This document shows, piece by piece, positions 54,115 to 63,533 of a stretch of DNA of 64,000 bases (position 1 is its first letter; every line of letters begins with the position of its first letter). Under the pieces are notes generated by a model. It was not told the DNA's origin. It worked only from the letters and a program-made list of their open reading frames with translations, and did not search any database. The position numbers and the translations under genes were made by a program. The DNA is from Serratia proteamaculans (GTDB lineage: Bacteria; Pseudomonadota; Gammaproteobacteria; Enterobacterales; Enterobacteriaceae): NCBI RefSeq assembly GCF_008830365.1, contig NZ_WBKI01000007.1, forward strand, positions 124,001 to 188,000, in the 5' to 3' direction.

Positions 54115-54723
54115 ATGTCTTTTCAAGCCCAATATGCCCAACAGCGGCAAAACATCCGAAACCAAATCCGTCAACTTCGACGCGCCTTAACACCCGAACA
54201 ACAAAATAATTTCGCCCTGCAGACGGCTGAACGCATCGCTGCGCATCCGCGCATCCAGGCGGCACAAAGCATTGCGGTGTTTTTGTCGTTCGATGGCGAG
54301 CTCGATACCCGTCCGCTGATTGAACGGTTATGGCAGCAAGGCAAACAGGTTTATCTACCGGTGTTGCACCCGTTTAGCCCCGGCAATCTGCTGTTCCTGC
54401 GCTACACCCCGGAAACGCCGCTGGTTAACAACCGCTTCAATATCCTTGAGCCACAGCTCGATGTGCGCAATGTCTTGCCGGTCGGCTCACTCGACGTAGT
54501 GCTGACGCCACTGGTGGCGTTTGACAGTACGGGTCAGCGTTTGGGGATGGGGGGAGGTTTTTACGATCGCACTTTGCAAAACTGGCAACATCTCGGCCCC
54601 TACCCGATCGGGTTGGCACATGACTGCCAGCAGGTGGAACAGCTGCCGGTGGAACATTGGGATATCCCGCTGCCGGAGATCGTTACCCCATCGCAGAATT
54701 GGGTATGGCGGATAGCCGAATAG
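54115..54723 (+). CDS. fau: 5-formyltetrahydrofolate cyclo-ligase
   Basis: 202 aa. ATP-dependent conversion of 5-formyl-THF to 5,10-methenyl-THF. The C-terminal nucleotide loop TGQRLGMGGGFYDRTL is typical; the N-terminal KxxR-type helix is QIRQLRRALTPEQQN. ATG 54115 is inside the region just after 6S RNA; the upstream frame overlaps the RNA and is not coding. Ends before a bidirectional terminator. Confidence 0.94.
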   Translation: MSFQAQYAQQRQNIRNQIRQLRRALTPEQQNNFALQTAERIAAHPRIQAAQSIAVFLSFDGELDTRPLIERLWQQGKQVYLPVLHPFSPGNLLFLRYTPETPLVNNRFNILEPQLDVRNVLPVGSLDVVLTPLVAFDSTGQRLGMGGGFYDRTLQNWQHLGPYPIGLAHDCQQVEQLPVEHWDIPLPEIVTPSQNWVWRIAE

Positions 54724-54726
54724 CAA

Positions 54727-54748
54727 AAGGCCGGATAAATCCGGCCTT
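54727..54748. terminator. Bidirectional terminator fau/serA
   Basis: AAGGCCGGAT and ATCCGGCCTT with a 2-nt loop between convergent fau and serA. Confidence 0.8.
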
Positions 54749-54768
54749 GGTTGTTACAACGCGTTCAA

Positions 54769-56007
54769 TCAGAGCAGCAAGCGAGCACGGATAGTGCCGG
54801 CAATCGCCTTCATACGTTGCAGTGCCGCATCGGCACGTTCAGTTTCAGCTTCGATGTCGATCACCACATAGCCGATTTCCGGACCGGTTTGCAGATACTG
54901 CGCGGCGATGTTCACCCCTTCTTCAGCGAAGATCTGGTTAATCTGCGTCAGTACGCCAGGACGGTTTTCATGGATATGCAGCAGACGGCTGGCATTCGGG
55001 CCATGCGCCGGCAGTGACACTTCCGGGAAGTTAACCGCCGACAGGGTCGAACCGTTGTCGGAGTATTTCGCCAGCTTACCGGCCACTTCGTCACCGATGT
55101 TCTCCTGCGCTTCCTGAGTCGAACCGCCAATGTGCGGGGTCAGGATCACGTTGTCGAACTCGCACAACGGTGAGTTGAACGGCTCACTGTTGGTCGCAGG
55201 TTCTTCCGGGAAGACGTCGATTGCCGCACCGGCCAAATGCTTGCTGGCCAATACTTTGCACAGTTCAGGAATGTCCACCACGGTACCGCGCGAGGCGTTG
55301 ATCAGAATCGAGCCCGGCTTCATCAATGCCAGCTCTTCTGCGCCCATCATATTCTTGGTCGACAGGGTTTCCGGCACGTGCAGCGTCACTACGTCGCTCA
55401 TGTTGAGCAAATCGGACAGGTGGCGTACCTGTTGGGCATTGCCCAACGGCAGCTTGTTCTCGATATCGTAGAAGAACACTTTCATGCCCAGGCCTTCGGC
55501 CAGGATACCCAACTGAGTGCCGATATGACCGTAGCCGATAATCCCCAGCTTCTTGCCGCGCGCCTCAAACGAGCCCACGGCCAGTTTCTGCCATTCACCG
55601 CGGTGTGCCTTGGCGTTGGCGGACGGAATGCCGCGCAGCATCAGCAGCAACTCGCCCAGCACCATTTCGGCCACGGATCGGGTATTAGAGAAAGGTGCGT
55701 TAAACACCGGAACGCCGCGCTTGGTCGCCGCCTTCAGATCAACCTGGTTAGTACCGATACAGAAACACCCTACCGCCACCAGCTTTTCTGCAGCGGCGAA
55801 AACTTCTTCGGACAGATGCGTACGCGATCGGATGCCGACGAAGTGAGCATCGCGGATCGATGCCTTAAGCGATTCGGTGTCTAACGCACCTTTGTGATAT
55901 TCAATGTTGGTATATCCGGCTGCCAGCAGATTATCTACCGTGCTCTGATGAACCCCTTCCACCAACAGGAATTTAATCCTGTCTTTCTCCAATGATACTT
56001 TTGCCAT
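54769..56007 (-). CDS. serA: D-3-phosphoglycerate dehydrogenase
   Basis: 412 aa (E. coli 410). First step of serine synthesis. NAD-binding GIIGYGHIGTQLG in the middle, catalytic Arg/Glu/His in NASRGTVVD, EPATNSEP and LTPHIGGST, and a C-terminal ACT domain (about 340-412) for serine feedback inhibition. A strong CRP-like palindrome lies about 200 bases upstream. Confidence 0.97.
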   Translation of the reverse strand: MAKVSLEKDRIKFLLVEGVHQSTVDNLLAAGYTNIEYHKGALDTESLKASIRDAHFVGIRSRTHLSEEVFAAAEKLVAVGCFCIGTNQVDLKAATKRGVPVFNAPFSNTRSVAEMVLGELLLMLRGIPSANAKAHRGEWQKLAVGSFEARGKKLGIIGYGHIGTQLGILAEGLGMKVFFYDIENKLPLGNAQQVRHLSDLLNMSDVVTLHVPETLSTKNMMGAEELALMKPGSILINASRGTVVDIPELCKVLASKHLAGAAIDVFPEEPATNSEPFNSPLCEFDNVILTPHIGGSTQEAQENIGDEVAGKLAKYSDNGSTLSAVNFPEVSLPAHGPNASRLLHIHENRPGVLTQINQIFAEEGVNIAAQYLQTGPEIGYVVIDIEAETERADAALQRMKAIAGTIRARLLL

Positions 56008-56309
56008 TTACCCGACCCTATGTTCAGACTTCAGAAGCGGCTGTTGTGAAACAGCACGCATCCAACATAACAAAAATAACGCAGGCGGCAATACAAACGA
56101 TTGCCCGCCCGTCAGGACAAGGCTCAGCGTTGTTGCTGGTTTCTGGCAGAAAATGCCATAGGGAAAGAAATAGGCAGAAGCTTCGTGGAGCTATCGCTCG
56201 TAATGTGACATATGTCACCAAATTTAGCGCTTTTAATAAAAGATATTTTAACCAGTGAATTATGCGGCCCGGTGGGATCCAAGACCGCATACCTGTAGAG
56301 GACTCTACA
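56008..56309. other. Intergenic region serA/rpiA
   Basis: 302 bases with no gene. It holds the serA promoter, including the CRP-like site at 56204-56219. A GTGGGATCC-rich stretch near 56270 adjoins the end of rpiA. Confidence 0.5.
56204..56219. promoter_or_regulatory. CRP-like site upstream of serA
   Basis: TGTGACATATGTCACC: 9 of 10 half-site bases match TGTGA-N6-TCACA. serA is CRP- and Lrp-controlled in E. coli. The site starts 197 bases before the serA ATG. Confidence 0.7.
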
Positions 56310-56966
56310 TTATCCGATGACCTTCACGCCATCAGGCGTACCGACCAGCGCCACGTCGGCGCCACGGTTGGCAAACAGCCCCACGGTCACTACACCGGCG
56401 ATGCCGTTGATTTTATTTTCCAGCGCAATGGCATCAAGAATGCTGAGATTATGCACATCCAGGATCACGTTGCCGTTATCAGTCAGGACATTCTGACGAT
56501 ACTCCGGCAGTCCGCCCAGCTTCACCAGCTCACGCGCCACGTAGGAGCGCGCCATTGGGATCACTTCTACCGGCAGCGGGAATTTACCCAGCACGTCGAC
56601 CTGCTTGGTGGAGTCGACAATACAGATAAACTTGCGCGCGATGGCGGCAATGATTTTTTCACGCGTCAGCGCAGCGCCGCCACCTTTGATCATCTGCATC
56701 TGGCGGTTGATTTCATCCGCACCGTCGACATAAATATCCAGCGAGTCCACTTCGTTGCTGTCGAACACGTGGATGCCGAGGCTTTTCAGCTTGGCAGTGG
56801 AGGCGTCGGAGCTGGACACCGCGCCTTCGATCTGGTGTTTGATCGAGCCGAGCGCGTCAATAAAGTGGGCGGCGGTCGAGCCGGTACCCACCCCGACGAT
56901 GGTGCCCGGGGTCACGTAATCCAGCGCTGCCCAGCCAACCGCTTTTTTCAGTTCATCCTGCGTCAT
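56310..56966 (-). CDS. rpiA: Ribose-5-phosphate isomerase A
   Basis: 218 aa (E. coli 219). Interconverts ribose 5-phosphate and ribulose 5-phosphate. Substrate loops [31 protein letters not shown] and catalytic Glu in ALTREKIIA are present. ATG 56966 matches the family start MTQDELKK; the frame runs on to 57029. Confidence 0.97.
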   Translation of the reverse strand: MTQDELKKAVGWAALDYVTPGTIVGVGTGSTAAHFIDALGSIKHQIEGAVSSSDASTAKLKSLGIHVFDSNEVDSLDIYVDGADEINRQMQMIKGGGAALTREKIIAAIARKFICIVDSTKQVDVLGKFPLPVEVIPMARSYVARELVKLGGLPEYRQNVLTDNGNVILDVHNLSILDAIALENKINGIAGVVTVGLFANRGADVALVGTPDGVKVIG

Positions 56967-57169
56967 AATATGTCCATTGCCTCTGTACGAAAACGTGTGC
57001 GTATTATAGGGTAAATCGCTATTTTTCACTTAGGCAGGATCACACTTCTTCACCCTGAGCCGCATTTTTAGGCGCAGTGCGGCAAGATGGCCCTGTGATT
57101 TTCCACCTGTAATACACCAGAGATGTGGCATAGTGCCTGTATCAATTTACTTTAAGGGATATCTTTCCG

Positions 57170-58063
57170 ATGAAACGCCCAGACTATCGAACGCTGCAAG
57201 CGCTGGACGCGGTGATCCGTGAGCGTGGCTTTGAGCGCGCCGCGCAAAAACTTTGCATCACACAATCGGCAGTATCCCAGCGCATCAAGCAGTTGGAAAA
57301 CCTGTTTGGCCAACCGCTGCTGGTACGTACCGTGCCGCCACGTCCGACCGAACAGGGCCAGAAGCTGTTGGCGCTGCTGCACCAGGTGGAATTGCTGGAA
57401 GAAGAGTGGCTGGGCAACGACACCGGCATTGATACGCCGCTGCTGCTGTCGCTGGCAGTTAACGCCGACAGCCTGGCGACCTGGCTGCTACCGGCATTGA
57501 AACCGGTGCTGACAGATTCCCCTATCCGCCTGAACCTGCAGGTAGAAGACGAAACCCGCACTCAGGAACGTCTGCGCCGGGGTGAAGTGGTTGGCGCTGT
57601 GAGTATCCAGCCACAGCCGCTGCCAAGCTGCCTGGTGGATCAACTGGGCGCGCTGGACTATTTGTTTGTCGCCTCGAAGGGTTTTGCCGAGCGTTACTTC
57701 CCGAACGGGGTTACGCGCTCCGCGCTGCTAAAAGCGCCGGCGGTGGCGTTCGATCATCTCGACGACATGCACCAGGCTTTCCTGCAGCAGAACTTTGATC
57801 TGTCGCCGGGGAGCGTGCCCTGCCATATCGTGAACTCGTCGGAAGCCTTCGTGCAGTTGGCACGCCAGGGCACCACCTGCTGTATGATCCCGCATCTGCA
57901 GATTGAGAAGGAGTTGGCTTCGGGCGAACTGATCGATCTGACGCCGGGTCTGTTCCAGCGCCGCATGCTGTTCTGGCACCGCTTCGCGCCGGAGAGCCGC
58001 ATGATGCGTAAAGTGACCGATGCCCTGCTGGAGCACGGCCGCCAGGTTCTACGCCAGGATTAA
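57170..58063 (+). CDS. argP: ArgP (IciA), LysR-type regulator of arginine/lysine genes
   Basis: 297 aa, equal to E. coli ArgP. HTH at 1-60 ([20 protein letters not shown]) and a LysR effector domain. It activates argO with arginine and represses or traps RNA polymerase with lysine. Divergent from rpiA. argO lies 900 bases downstream, separated by yggE. Confidence 0.96.
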   Translation: MKRPDYRTLQALDAVIRERGFERAAQKLCITQSAVSQRIKQLENLFGQPLLVRTVPPRPTEQGQKLLALLHQVELLEEEWLGNDTGIDTPLLLSLAVNADSLATWLLPALKPVLTDSPIRLNLQVEDETRTQERLRRGEVVGAVSIQPQPLPSCLVDQLGALDYLFVASKGFAERYFPNGVTRSALLKAPAVAFDHLDDMHQAFLQQNFDLSPGSVPCHIVNSSEAFVQLARQGTTCCMIPHLQIEKELASGELIDLTPGLFQRRMLFWHRFAPESRMMRKVTDALLEHGRQVLRQD

Positions 58064-58067
58064 ATAG

Positions 58068-58095
58068 AAAAGGTTCGCCGCGGCGAACCTTTTTT
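58068..58095. terminator. Bidirectional terminator argP/yggE
   Basis: AAAAGGTTCGCCG and CGGCGAACCTTTT form a perfect palindrome with T6 on the plus strand and A-rich flank on the other, between convergent genes. Confidence 0.9.
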
Positions 58096-58112
58096 ACTGA
58101 AACCCACCTGCG

Positions 58113-58844
58113 TTACTGTGCCGCGTTGCGCTGCAACTCAAACACTACATCCACCTGATCGTCAAAGTGAATGCTTTGCTGTTCGTAGGTTTGCGCCGCA
58201 TCGCTTTCCGCTGCCGCCCCCGCGGATTTATACATGCGTGCTACCGGCATCGGCTGGTAGTTGGCGACATGGTAACGAATGCTGTATACCGGCCCCAGCT
58301 TGGCGTTAAAGCCTTTCGCCAGAGACGCGGCCTGCTGAGTTGCGTTCTCGATAGCCTTCTGACGCGCCTGCTCCCGGTAAACATCCGGTTTTGCCACACC
58401 CAGCTCAACGGAACGGATCTCATTGAGACCGGATTTCAACGCCCCGTCCAGCAGCTCGTTCAGCTTGTCCAACTGGCGCAATGTCACCTGCACCTGACGA
58501 ACGGCACGGTAGCCTTTCAGCACTGACTCACCGGTTTTCAGGTAATCATATTCCGGCTGGGTGCGCAGGTTGGCGGCGCTGATGTCTTTCTTCTCAATAT
58601 TGTTTTTCTGCAGGAAATCAAAATATTGCGCTACGCGCTCATCAACCTGCTTCTTCGCCTGGGCGGCGTCTTTGGATGAAACGCTGACCTCGATCGCCAG
58701 GGTGGCGATATCAGGCGTCGCGTCAACGCTGGATGTGCCCGAGGTCACCACGTGTGGCCCTTCCGGCACTTCTGCCGCTTGCAGCGCCAGAGGTAACGTC
58801 CCTAATCCAACCATTGCGGCCATAGCCAATGCTTTAAGCTTCAC
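58113..58844 (-). CDS. yggE: SIMPL-domain protein YggE
   Basis: 243 aa (E. coli 246). Signal peptide MKLKALAMAAMVGLGTLPLALQ and Ala-x-Ala-like cleavage near 22-24, then a SIMPL/DUF541 domain. Periplasmic; linked in E. coli to oxidative-stress protection. Precedes argO on the same strand. Confidence 0.93.
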   Translation of the reverse strand: MKLKALAMAAMVGLGTLPLALQAAEVPEGPHVVTSGTSSVDATPDIATLAIEVSVSSKDAAQAKKQVDERVAQYFDFLQKNNIEKKDISAANLRTQPEYDYLKTGESVLKGYRAVRQVQVTLRQLDKLNELLDGALKSGLNEIRSVELGVAKPDVYREQARQKAIENATQQAASLAKGFNAKLGPVYSIRYHVANYQPMPVARMYKSAGAAAESDAAQTYEQQSIHFDDQVDVVFELQRNAAQ

Positions 58845-58967
58845 AGTGTCTCCTTGATGACAGGCTGTAACTGATTTACCGGCCTTTCTCTTCTGAGAAC
58901 AACCGGTTCCTTGGCATCAAACGTAGCATATCGCGCGGGCTTTTGAATTCGGATTAGTGACAAATTC

Positions 58968-59585
58968 TTATAAACCTGCCCCCTGCCAGGCCAACTGCAA
59001 AGCGATGCCCCACATCACCACGCCGACCAGCGTATTGATGATGCGCTGCGCCATTTGGGTTTTCAGCCACGGCGCCAGCCAGGAAGCCAACAGCGCCAGG
59101 GCGAAGAACCAAACGATGGAAGCACTCACCGCCCCCAGTGCAAACCAGGAACGTACGTCCGGCGTCAGTTGCCCTCCCAAACTTCCCAGCACCACAAAGG
59201 TGTCGAGATAGACATGCGGATTCAACCAGGTCACCGCCAGCATGGTAACCACCAGCCGCCAGCGGCTTTGCTTCAGCTCTTCGGCCGTCGCCAGCGCCAG
59301 TTGCCGGCTAAATGCGGTACGAAAGGCTCCCCAGCCGTACCACAGCAGAAAGGCTACCCCACCCCAGGTCACCAGCGCCAGCAGCAGCGGCGAGCGGCTC
59401 AGCAAGGCACTGCCACCGAAAATCCCCCCGCAGATCAGCACGATGTCGCTCAACGCACACAGCGACGCGACCATCAGGTGGTACTGACGGCGAATGCCCT
59501 GATTCATGACAAAAACATTTTGCGGGCCCAGCGGCAGGATCATCGCGGCACTCAGGGCAAAGCCCTGTAAAAAGACAGCTAGCAT
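58968..59585 (-). CDS. argO: Arginine exporter ArgO
   Basis: 205 aa LysE-family exporter (E. coli 211). Signature [20 protein letters not shown] near the N-terminus and [20 protein letters not shown] in the middle; six membrane helices. It exports L-arginine and canavanine under ArgP control. ATG 59585 after GAGGAAT fits the family start. Confidence 0.95.
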   Translation of the reverse strand: MLAVFLQGFALSAAMILPLGPQNVFVMNQGIRRQYHLMVASLCALSDIVLICGGIFGGSALLSRSPLLLALVTWGGVAFLLWYGWGAFRTAFSRQLALATAEELKQSRWRLVVTMLAVTWLNPHVYLDTFVVLGSLGGQLTPDVRSWFALGAVSASIVWFFALALLASWLAPWLKTQMAQRIINTLVGVVMWGIALQLAWQGAGL

Positions 59586-59708
59586 GGTATTCCTCACAGA
59601 GAAAAGAGCGCCGGGCAGCGGCGCGTATCGGTCAATACGCGCATCATAGGAGGAAAAAATTATTAGGTGAAATTGATATTTCTAATCAACTATCAGCAAT
59701 GCTAATAG

Positions 59709-60527
59709 TCAGGCCGGAGTAACAAACCCCAGTTCCTGAGAAATACGCTGTGCGGTCGCCAGCACCGGCTTAATCAGGGCTTTGACACCAATCTGTTGCA
59801 GTTTGGCGGTCGGCAAAGAGACCGACACCGCATAAGGCACCCGCTGTTGAATATCAAATACCGGTGCCGCCACGCAGGACACCCCCAGCTCATTCTCTTC
59901 GCGATCCATCGCCATGCCCTGCTTGCGAATATCGGCCAGTTCCTCATACATCTTCGGCAACTCGGTGATGGTATTGCGCGTCAACGTCTGAATTTCATGC
60001 TGATGGGTTTGCCAGTAGCGATCGGGATAATCGCTGTTGCCGTAGGCCATAAAAATCTTGCCCATCGCCGAGCAATACAGCGGCATATGCTGGCCGATAT
60101 AGGCACGGGTACGCATCATGCCGGTAGTCGGTTCCAGCTTGTAGATCAAAATGACGTGGTCGTCTTCGCGGCTGGAGAAGTTGACCGTCTCCCCCACTTC
60201 CAGATTGAGTTGCTCCAGGTGCGGCGCAGCGACATGGATAATATTCAGCGAGGAAAGCGCCTTCTGACCGATAGAAATAAACTTGGTGGTCAGGCGATAG
60301 CTGCCGGGCGACGGGGCCTGGGTGACATAGCCGCTGGTATGCAGCCCTTGCAGCAGGCGATGGACGGTACTTTTATTCATGCCTGCCAACTCAGACAGGT
60401 GCGCCAATGGGCAGCCGTTAGGGAAGTTGCTCAGGATCTCAATCAGTTGCAAACCGCGGAACAGGCTTTGACTACCCAGGGGTTTGTCTTTCTTGTCATC
60501 TTTCTCGTCGACAGCTTTCAGGCTCAT
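59709..60527 (-). CDS. IclR-family transcriptional regulator
   Basis: 272 aa. Winged HTH at about 20-85 (LAHLSELAGMNKSTVHRLLQ) and the IclR effector domain with AMGKIFMAY and ELGVSCVAAPVFD. An unusual charged N-terminal tail (KAVDEKDDKKDK) precedes the HTH. Divergent from a sugar ABC transporter, which it probably represses; palindromes with GAAATT half sites lie between. Ligand unknown, likely the sugar or a product. Confidence 0.88.
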   Translation of the reverse strand: MSLKAVDEKDDKKDKPLGSQSLFRGLQLIEILSNFPNGCPLAHLSELAGMNKSTVHRLLQGLHTSGYVTQAPSPGSYRLTTKFISIGQKALSSLNIIHVAAPHLEQLNLEVGETVNFSSREDDHVILIYKLEPTTGMMRTRAYIGQHMPLYCSAMGKIFMAYGNSDYPDRYWQTHQHEIQTLTRNTITELPKMYEELADIRKQGMAMDREENELGVSCVAAPVFDIQQRVPYAVSVSLPTAKLQQIGVKALIKPVLATAQRISQELGFVTPA

Positions 60528-60889
60528 AGCGCAATTTCTCCAGTGTCGAGCCGCCAGCCAACGCCACGGCGTGGTAAACGGACCCTTTGCCGGGAATGTT
60601 ACCCCAAGGCCCGCATCAGGTGAAGACGGAACGCCGTTTCATTGTCGGTAGCAGGTTAAAAATACGCAACATGCCGCTAACTTCCGAAGTGAGTTGTGCG
60701 TCACAATTCCGCAAAGATATAAATAACCACTTGTTTTAAAAAGACAATTAAAACCTCTCCGGCTTTGCTTTAGATCGGCAATCGGCATATTATTTTTGAA
60801 ATTGAATTTCGCATATTGAAATTTAAAGGCGATATAACCATCAATCAGCATCTCGTCGATCGCGGATGCAGGGACCAGGGGCGCATCAC
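60528..60889. other. Divergent promoter region of IclR gene and sugar ABC operon
   Basis: 362 bases, A+T-rich, no gene with a convincing start (an 85-codon minus frame at 60639-60896 looks spurious). It holds the GAAATT/AATTTC palindromes at 60798-60823. Confidence 0.5.
60798..60823. promoter_or_regulatory. Candidate IclR operator
   Basis: GAAATT-g-AATTTC is a perfect inverted repeat (60798-60810) and its right arm pairs again with GAAATT at 60818-60823. It lies 67-92 bases before the ABC gene. IclR-type operators are often palindromes of this A+T-rich kind. Confidence 0.45.
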
Positions 60890-62443
60890 ATGACACCAGA
60901 TAATGCGGAACAACCCATTCTTAGCCTCAGCCATATCGTTAAACGCTTTGGCGGCAACGTCGCGGTGAATGACGTCAGCCTGCAGGTGATGCCGGGCGAA
61001 GTCCTGGCCCTGCTGGGCGAAAATGGTGCGGGCAAATCGACGCTGATCAAAGTACTGGCCGGGGTTTACCCACGCGACGGTGGCGATATTCAGTTTCAAG
61101 GGGCCAGCATAGCCTCCGCCGCAGCAATAAAAAGTGACAACCGCCAGCCTATTGCCTTTATTCATCAGGATCTCGGGCTGATCGAGTGGATGACGGTGGC
61201 GGAAAATATGGCGCTGGTGATGGGTTTCCCACGCCGCTTCGGCCTGATCGACTGGCGTGCCAACCGTCGCCGCGCCGTTCAGGCACTGCAGGATGTCGGC
61301 ATCGCGTTGGATCCCGATGCCAGAGTCTTCGAACTGTCGCGCACCGAAAAATCGCTGCTGGCGATCGCCCGTGCGGTCGCGGTTAACGCCGAACTGCTGG
61401 TGTTGGATGAACCCACCGCGTCCTTGCCCGCCAACGATGTGCGCCATTTGTTCGCGGTAATTAACCGGCTACGTGCCAAAAAGGTCGGCATGATTTACGT
61501 CACCCACCGGCTGGATGAAGTGATCGAGATCGCCGATCGGGTGTGTGTCATGCGCGACGGCCGCTACGTGGCAGGCGGCAATACTGCCGACTATTCGTTA
61601 CGCGATCTGGTGCAGATGATCGTGGGTGAAGCGATGGCAGACGATCAGCGCGAACCCTTGCCGGAGGATCGCCCACCGGTGCTGCAGCTCAATAACGTGG
61701 CGGTAGGCGATATCGGCCCGGTCAGCTTCACTCTGCAGCCCGGAGAAATGCTGGCGCTGGCCGGCCTGCGCGGTGCCGGTCAGGAAGAGATTGGCCGGTT
61801 GCTGTTCGGCCTGCGTCACGCCGATGAGGGCGAAATCCGCTTTCGCGATCTGCCTTACACCGCCAGCAGCCCACAGCAAGCCATGGCCTGCGGCGTCTCG
61901 CTGGTTGCGGGGGATCGCACCGGCGAAAGCCTGGTGATGTCGATGAGCGTGCGTGAAAACCTGTTTATCAACCCTGTGGTCAGCGGTCACAAACTGCTGT
62001 CACGCTACAGCCGCCGGGCCGAGATTGGAGCCAGTTGGTGGAAAGTACAGCTGTTCGACGTGCGGCCCAAGGACGTCAATATCGATATCAGCGCCCTGTC
62101 CGGCGGTAACCAGCAAAAGGTGGTAATGGCGCGCTGGATGCACCTGGGCGCCCCGCTGCTGATCCTGGAAGACCCCACCGCTGGCGTAGACGTGGGTGCA
62201 CGGGCAGAAATCTATCATCTGTTAAATAAATCTCTGGAAGACGGCGTGGCGGTATTGGTGATCTCCAACGACTTTGAGGAGATCGCCCATATCTGCAACC
62301 GCGCACTGGTGTTTAACCGGGGAAAAGTGGTCGGCGAGCTGAAAAATCAGCAGGTGTCATTCGCCAATTTATTGGAGCTGGCCTCCGCCAGCGCCGGGGA
62401 AACCCTCGCGACAACGTTAGAATCTGAGGTGGGTCATGTCTAA
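60890..62443 (+). CDS. Sugar ABC transporter, double ATPase (RbsA/XylG type)
   Basis: 517 aa. Two ABC domains: the first has Walker A GENGAGKST (43-51) and Walker B LLVLDEPTASL; its signature is degenerate (ELSRTEK). The second has a degenerate Walker A (LRGAGQEE) but a good signature ALSGGNQQKVVMARW, typical of this family. ATG 60890 follows AGGGG; one at 60866 lacks a site. It overlaps the permease gene by 8 bases. It energises import of a sugar, identity unknown. Confidence 0.93.
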   Translation: MTPDNAEQPILSLSHIVKRFGGNVAVNDVSLQVMPGEVLALLGENGAGKSTLIKVLAGVYPRDGGDIQFQGASIASAAAIKSDNRQPIAFIHQDLGLIEWMTVAENMALVMGFPRRFGLIDWRANRRRAVQALQDVGIALDPDARVFELSRTEKSLLAIARAVAVNAELLVLDEPTASLPANDVRHLFAVINRLRAKKVGMIYVTHRLDEVIEIADRVCVMRDGRYVAGGNTADYSLRDLVQMIVGEAMADDQREPLPEDRPPVLQLNNVAVGDIGPVSFTLQPGEMLALAGLRGAGQEEIGRLLFGLRHADEGEIRFRDLPYTASSPQQAMACGVSLVAGDRTGESLVMSMSVRENLFINPVVSGHKLLSRYSRRAEIGASWWKVQLFDVRPKDVNIDISALSGGNQQKVVMARWMHLGAPLLILEDPTAGVDVGARAEIYHLLNKSLEDGVAVLVISNDFEEIAHICNRALVFNRGKVVGELKNQQVSFANLLELASASAGETLATTLESEVGHV

Positions 62444-63518
62444 AACATCTGTTAAATCAACGGCACTGGAGCAAAGAGTCAGCCTGTCACAGGACGGTAC
62501 CGGCCCGTGGCTGATGCAGGTTCTCACCCGCTACGGCCTGCTGCTGCTGTGCATTGCGCTGGTGATCCTGTTTTCGCTGATCTCCCCCTCGTTCGCTTCA
62601 ATGCTAACGCTGCAGGCAATCCTCTCCAGCAAGGCCAAGATCGCCCTGCTGGCGCTGGCGGCGACCATCCCGATGATCGTCGGCAAGATTGACCTTAACG
62701 TCGGCTTCGGCATCGTGCTTTGGCATATCCTGGCCATCACGCTGCAGGTGGAATACGGCTTTTCGTGGCAGATGGCGGTGCTGACGGTGCTGGTACTCTC
62801 CGCGCTGTACGGCCTGTTGAACGGTATTCTGGTGGCGCTGGCGGATATCGACAGCTTTGTCGCCACCCTGGGCTCCGGCACCGTGCTGTACGCCATTGCG
62901 CTGTGGCACTCCGGCGGGCGACAGATCGTCGGCGATCTGCCTGACGCCTTTACCGCCCTGCACCACACCGAGATCGGCGGGATCCCGATCGTGGCCTTCT
63001 ACGTGTTGATCGTCGCGGTGGTGCTGTGGTTGGTCACCGAACACACCCCACTGGGACGTTGCATGTACGCGGTGGGCGGTAACCCGGCGGCCGCGCGGCT
63101 GAATGGCATTCCGGTCAATCGCTTTACCATCGGCGCCTTTATTGCCTCCAGCGTGCTGACCGGCTTTAGCGGAGTGTTGATCGCCGCCGAGCAAGGGGTT
63201 GGCCAGGCCAGCGTCGGCATGGACTACCTGTTACCGGCGCTGGTTGGCGCCTTCCTCGGCAGTACCACTATTCGTCCCGGCCGGGTTAACGTCTGGGGCA
63301 CCGTAGTCGGCATCGCCATTCTGGCCATCGGCATCGCCGGTATCCAGCAATTCGGCGGCGATTTCTGGGTCGAACCGCTGTTTAACGGCGCGACGCTGTT
63401 GCTGTCGATCACCCTGGCGGGTTATGCCCAGCGCCGCCGGTTACTCAATCAAAAAGCGGTACAACGCAGCCCAGCCACTCCGGCTGATAAAAATAACCAA
63501 AAAGCGATCAATCCTTAA
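62436..63518 (+). CDS. Sugar ABC transporter permease (RbsC type)
   Basis: 360 aa with about 8-10 membrane helices (BPD_transp_2 family). The EAA-like cytoplasmic loop is near TPLGRCMYAVGGNPAAARLNG. The N-terminus has a charged cytoplasmic extension of about 30 residues and the C-terminus a hydrophilic tail of about 25. It overlaps the ATPase gene by 8 bases and is followed 15 bases later by the binding protein. Confidence 0.92.
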   Translation: MSKTSVKSTALEQRVSLSQDGTGPWLMQVLTRYGLLLLCIALVILFSLISPSFASMLTLQAILSSKAKIALLALAATIPMIVGKIDLNVGFGIVLWHILAITLQVEYGFSWQMAVLTVLVLSALYGLLNGILVALADIDSFVATLGSGTVLYAIALWHSGGRQIVGDLPDAFTALHHTEIGGIPIVAFYVLIVAVVLWLVTEHTPLGRCMYAVGGNPAAARLNGIPVNRFTIGAFIASSVLTGFSGVLIAAEQGVGQASVGMDYLLPALVGAFLGSTTIRPGRVNVWGTVVGIAILAIGIAGIQQFGGDFWVEPLFNGATLLLSITLAGYAQRRRLLNQKAVQRSPATPADKNNQKAINP

Positions 63519-63533
63519 CCAGGAGTTCACCCT

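Noticed and set aside
60639-60896. 85-codon minus frame in the IclR/ABC intergenic region
   Set aside because: Overlaps the ABC start and operator region, with no ribosome site.
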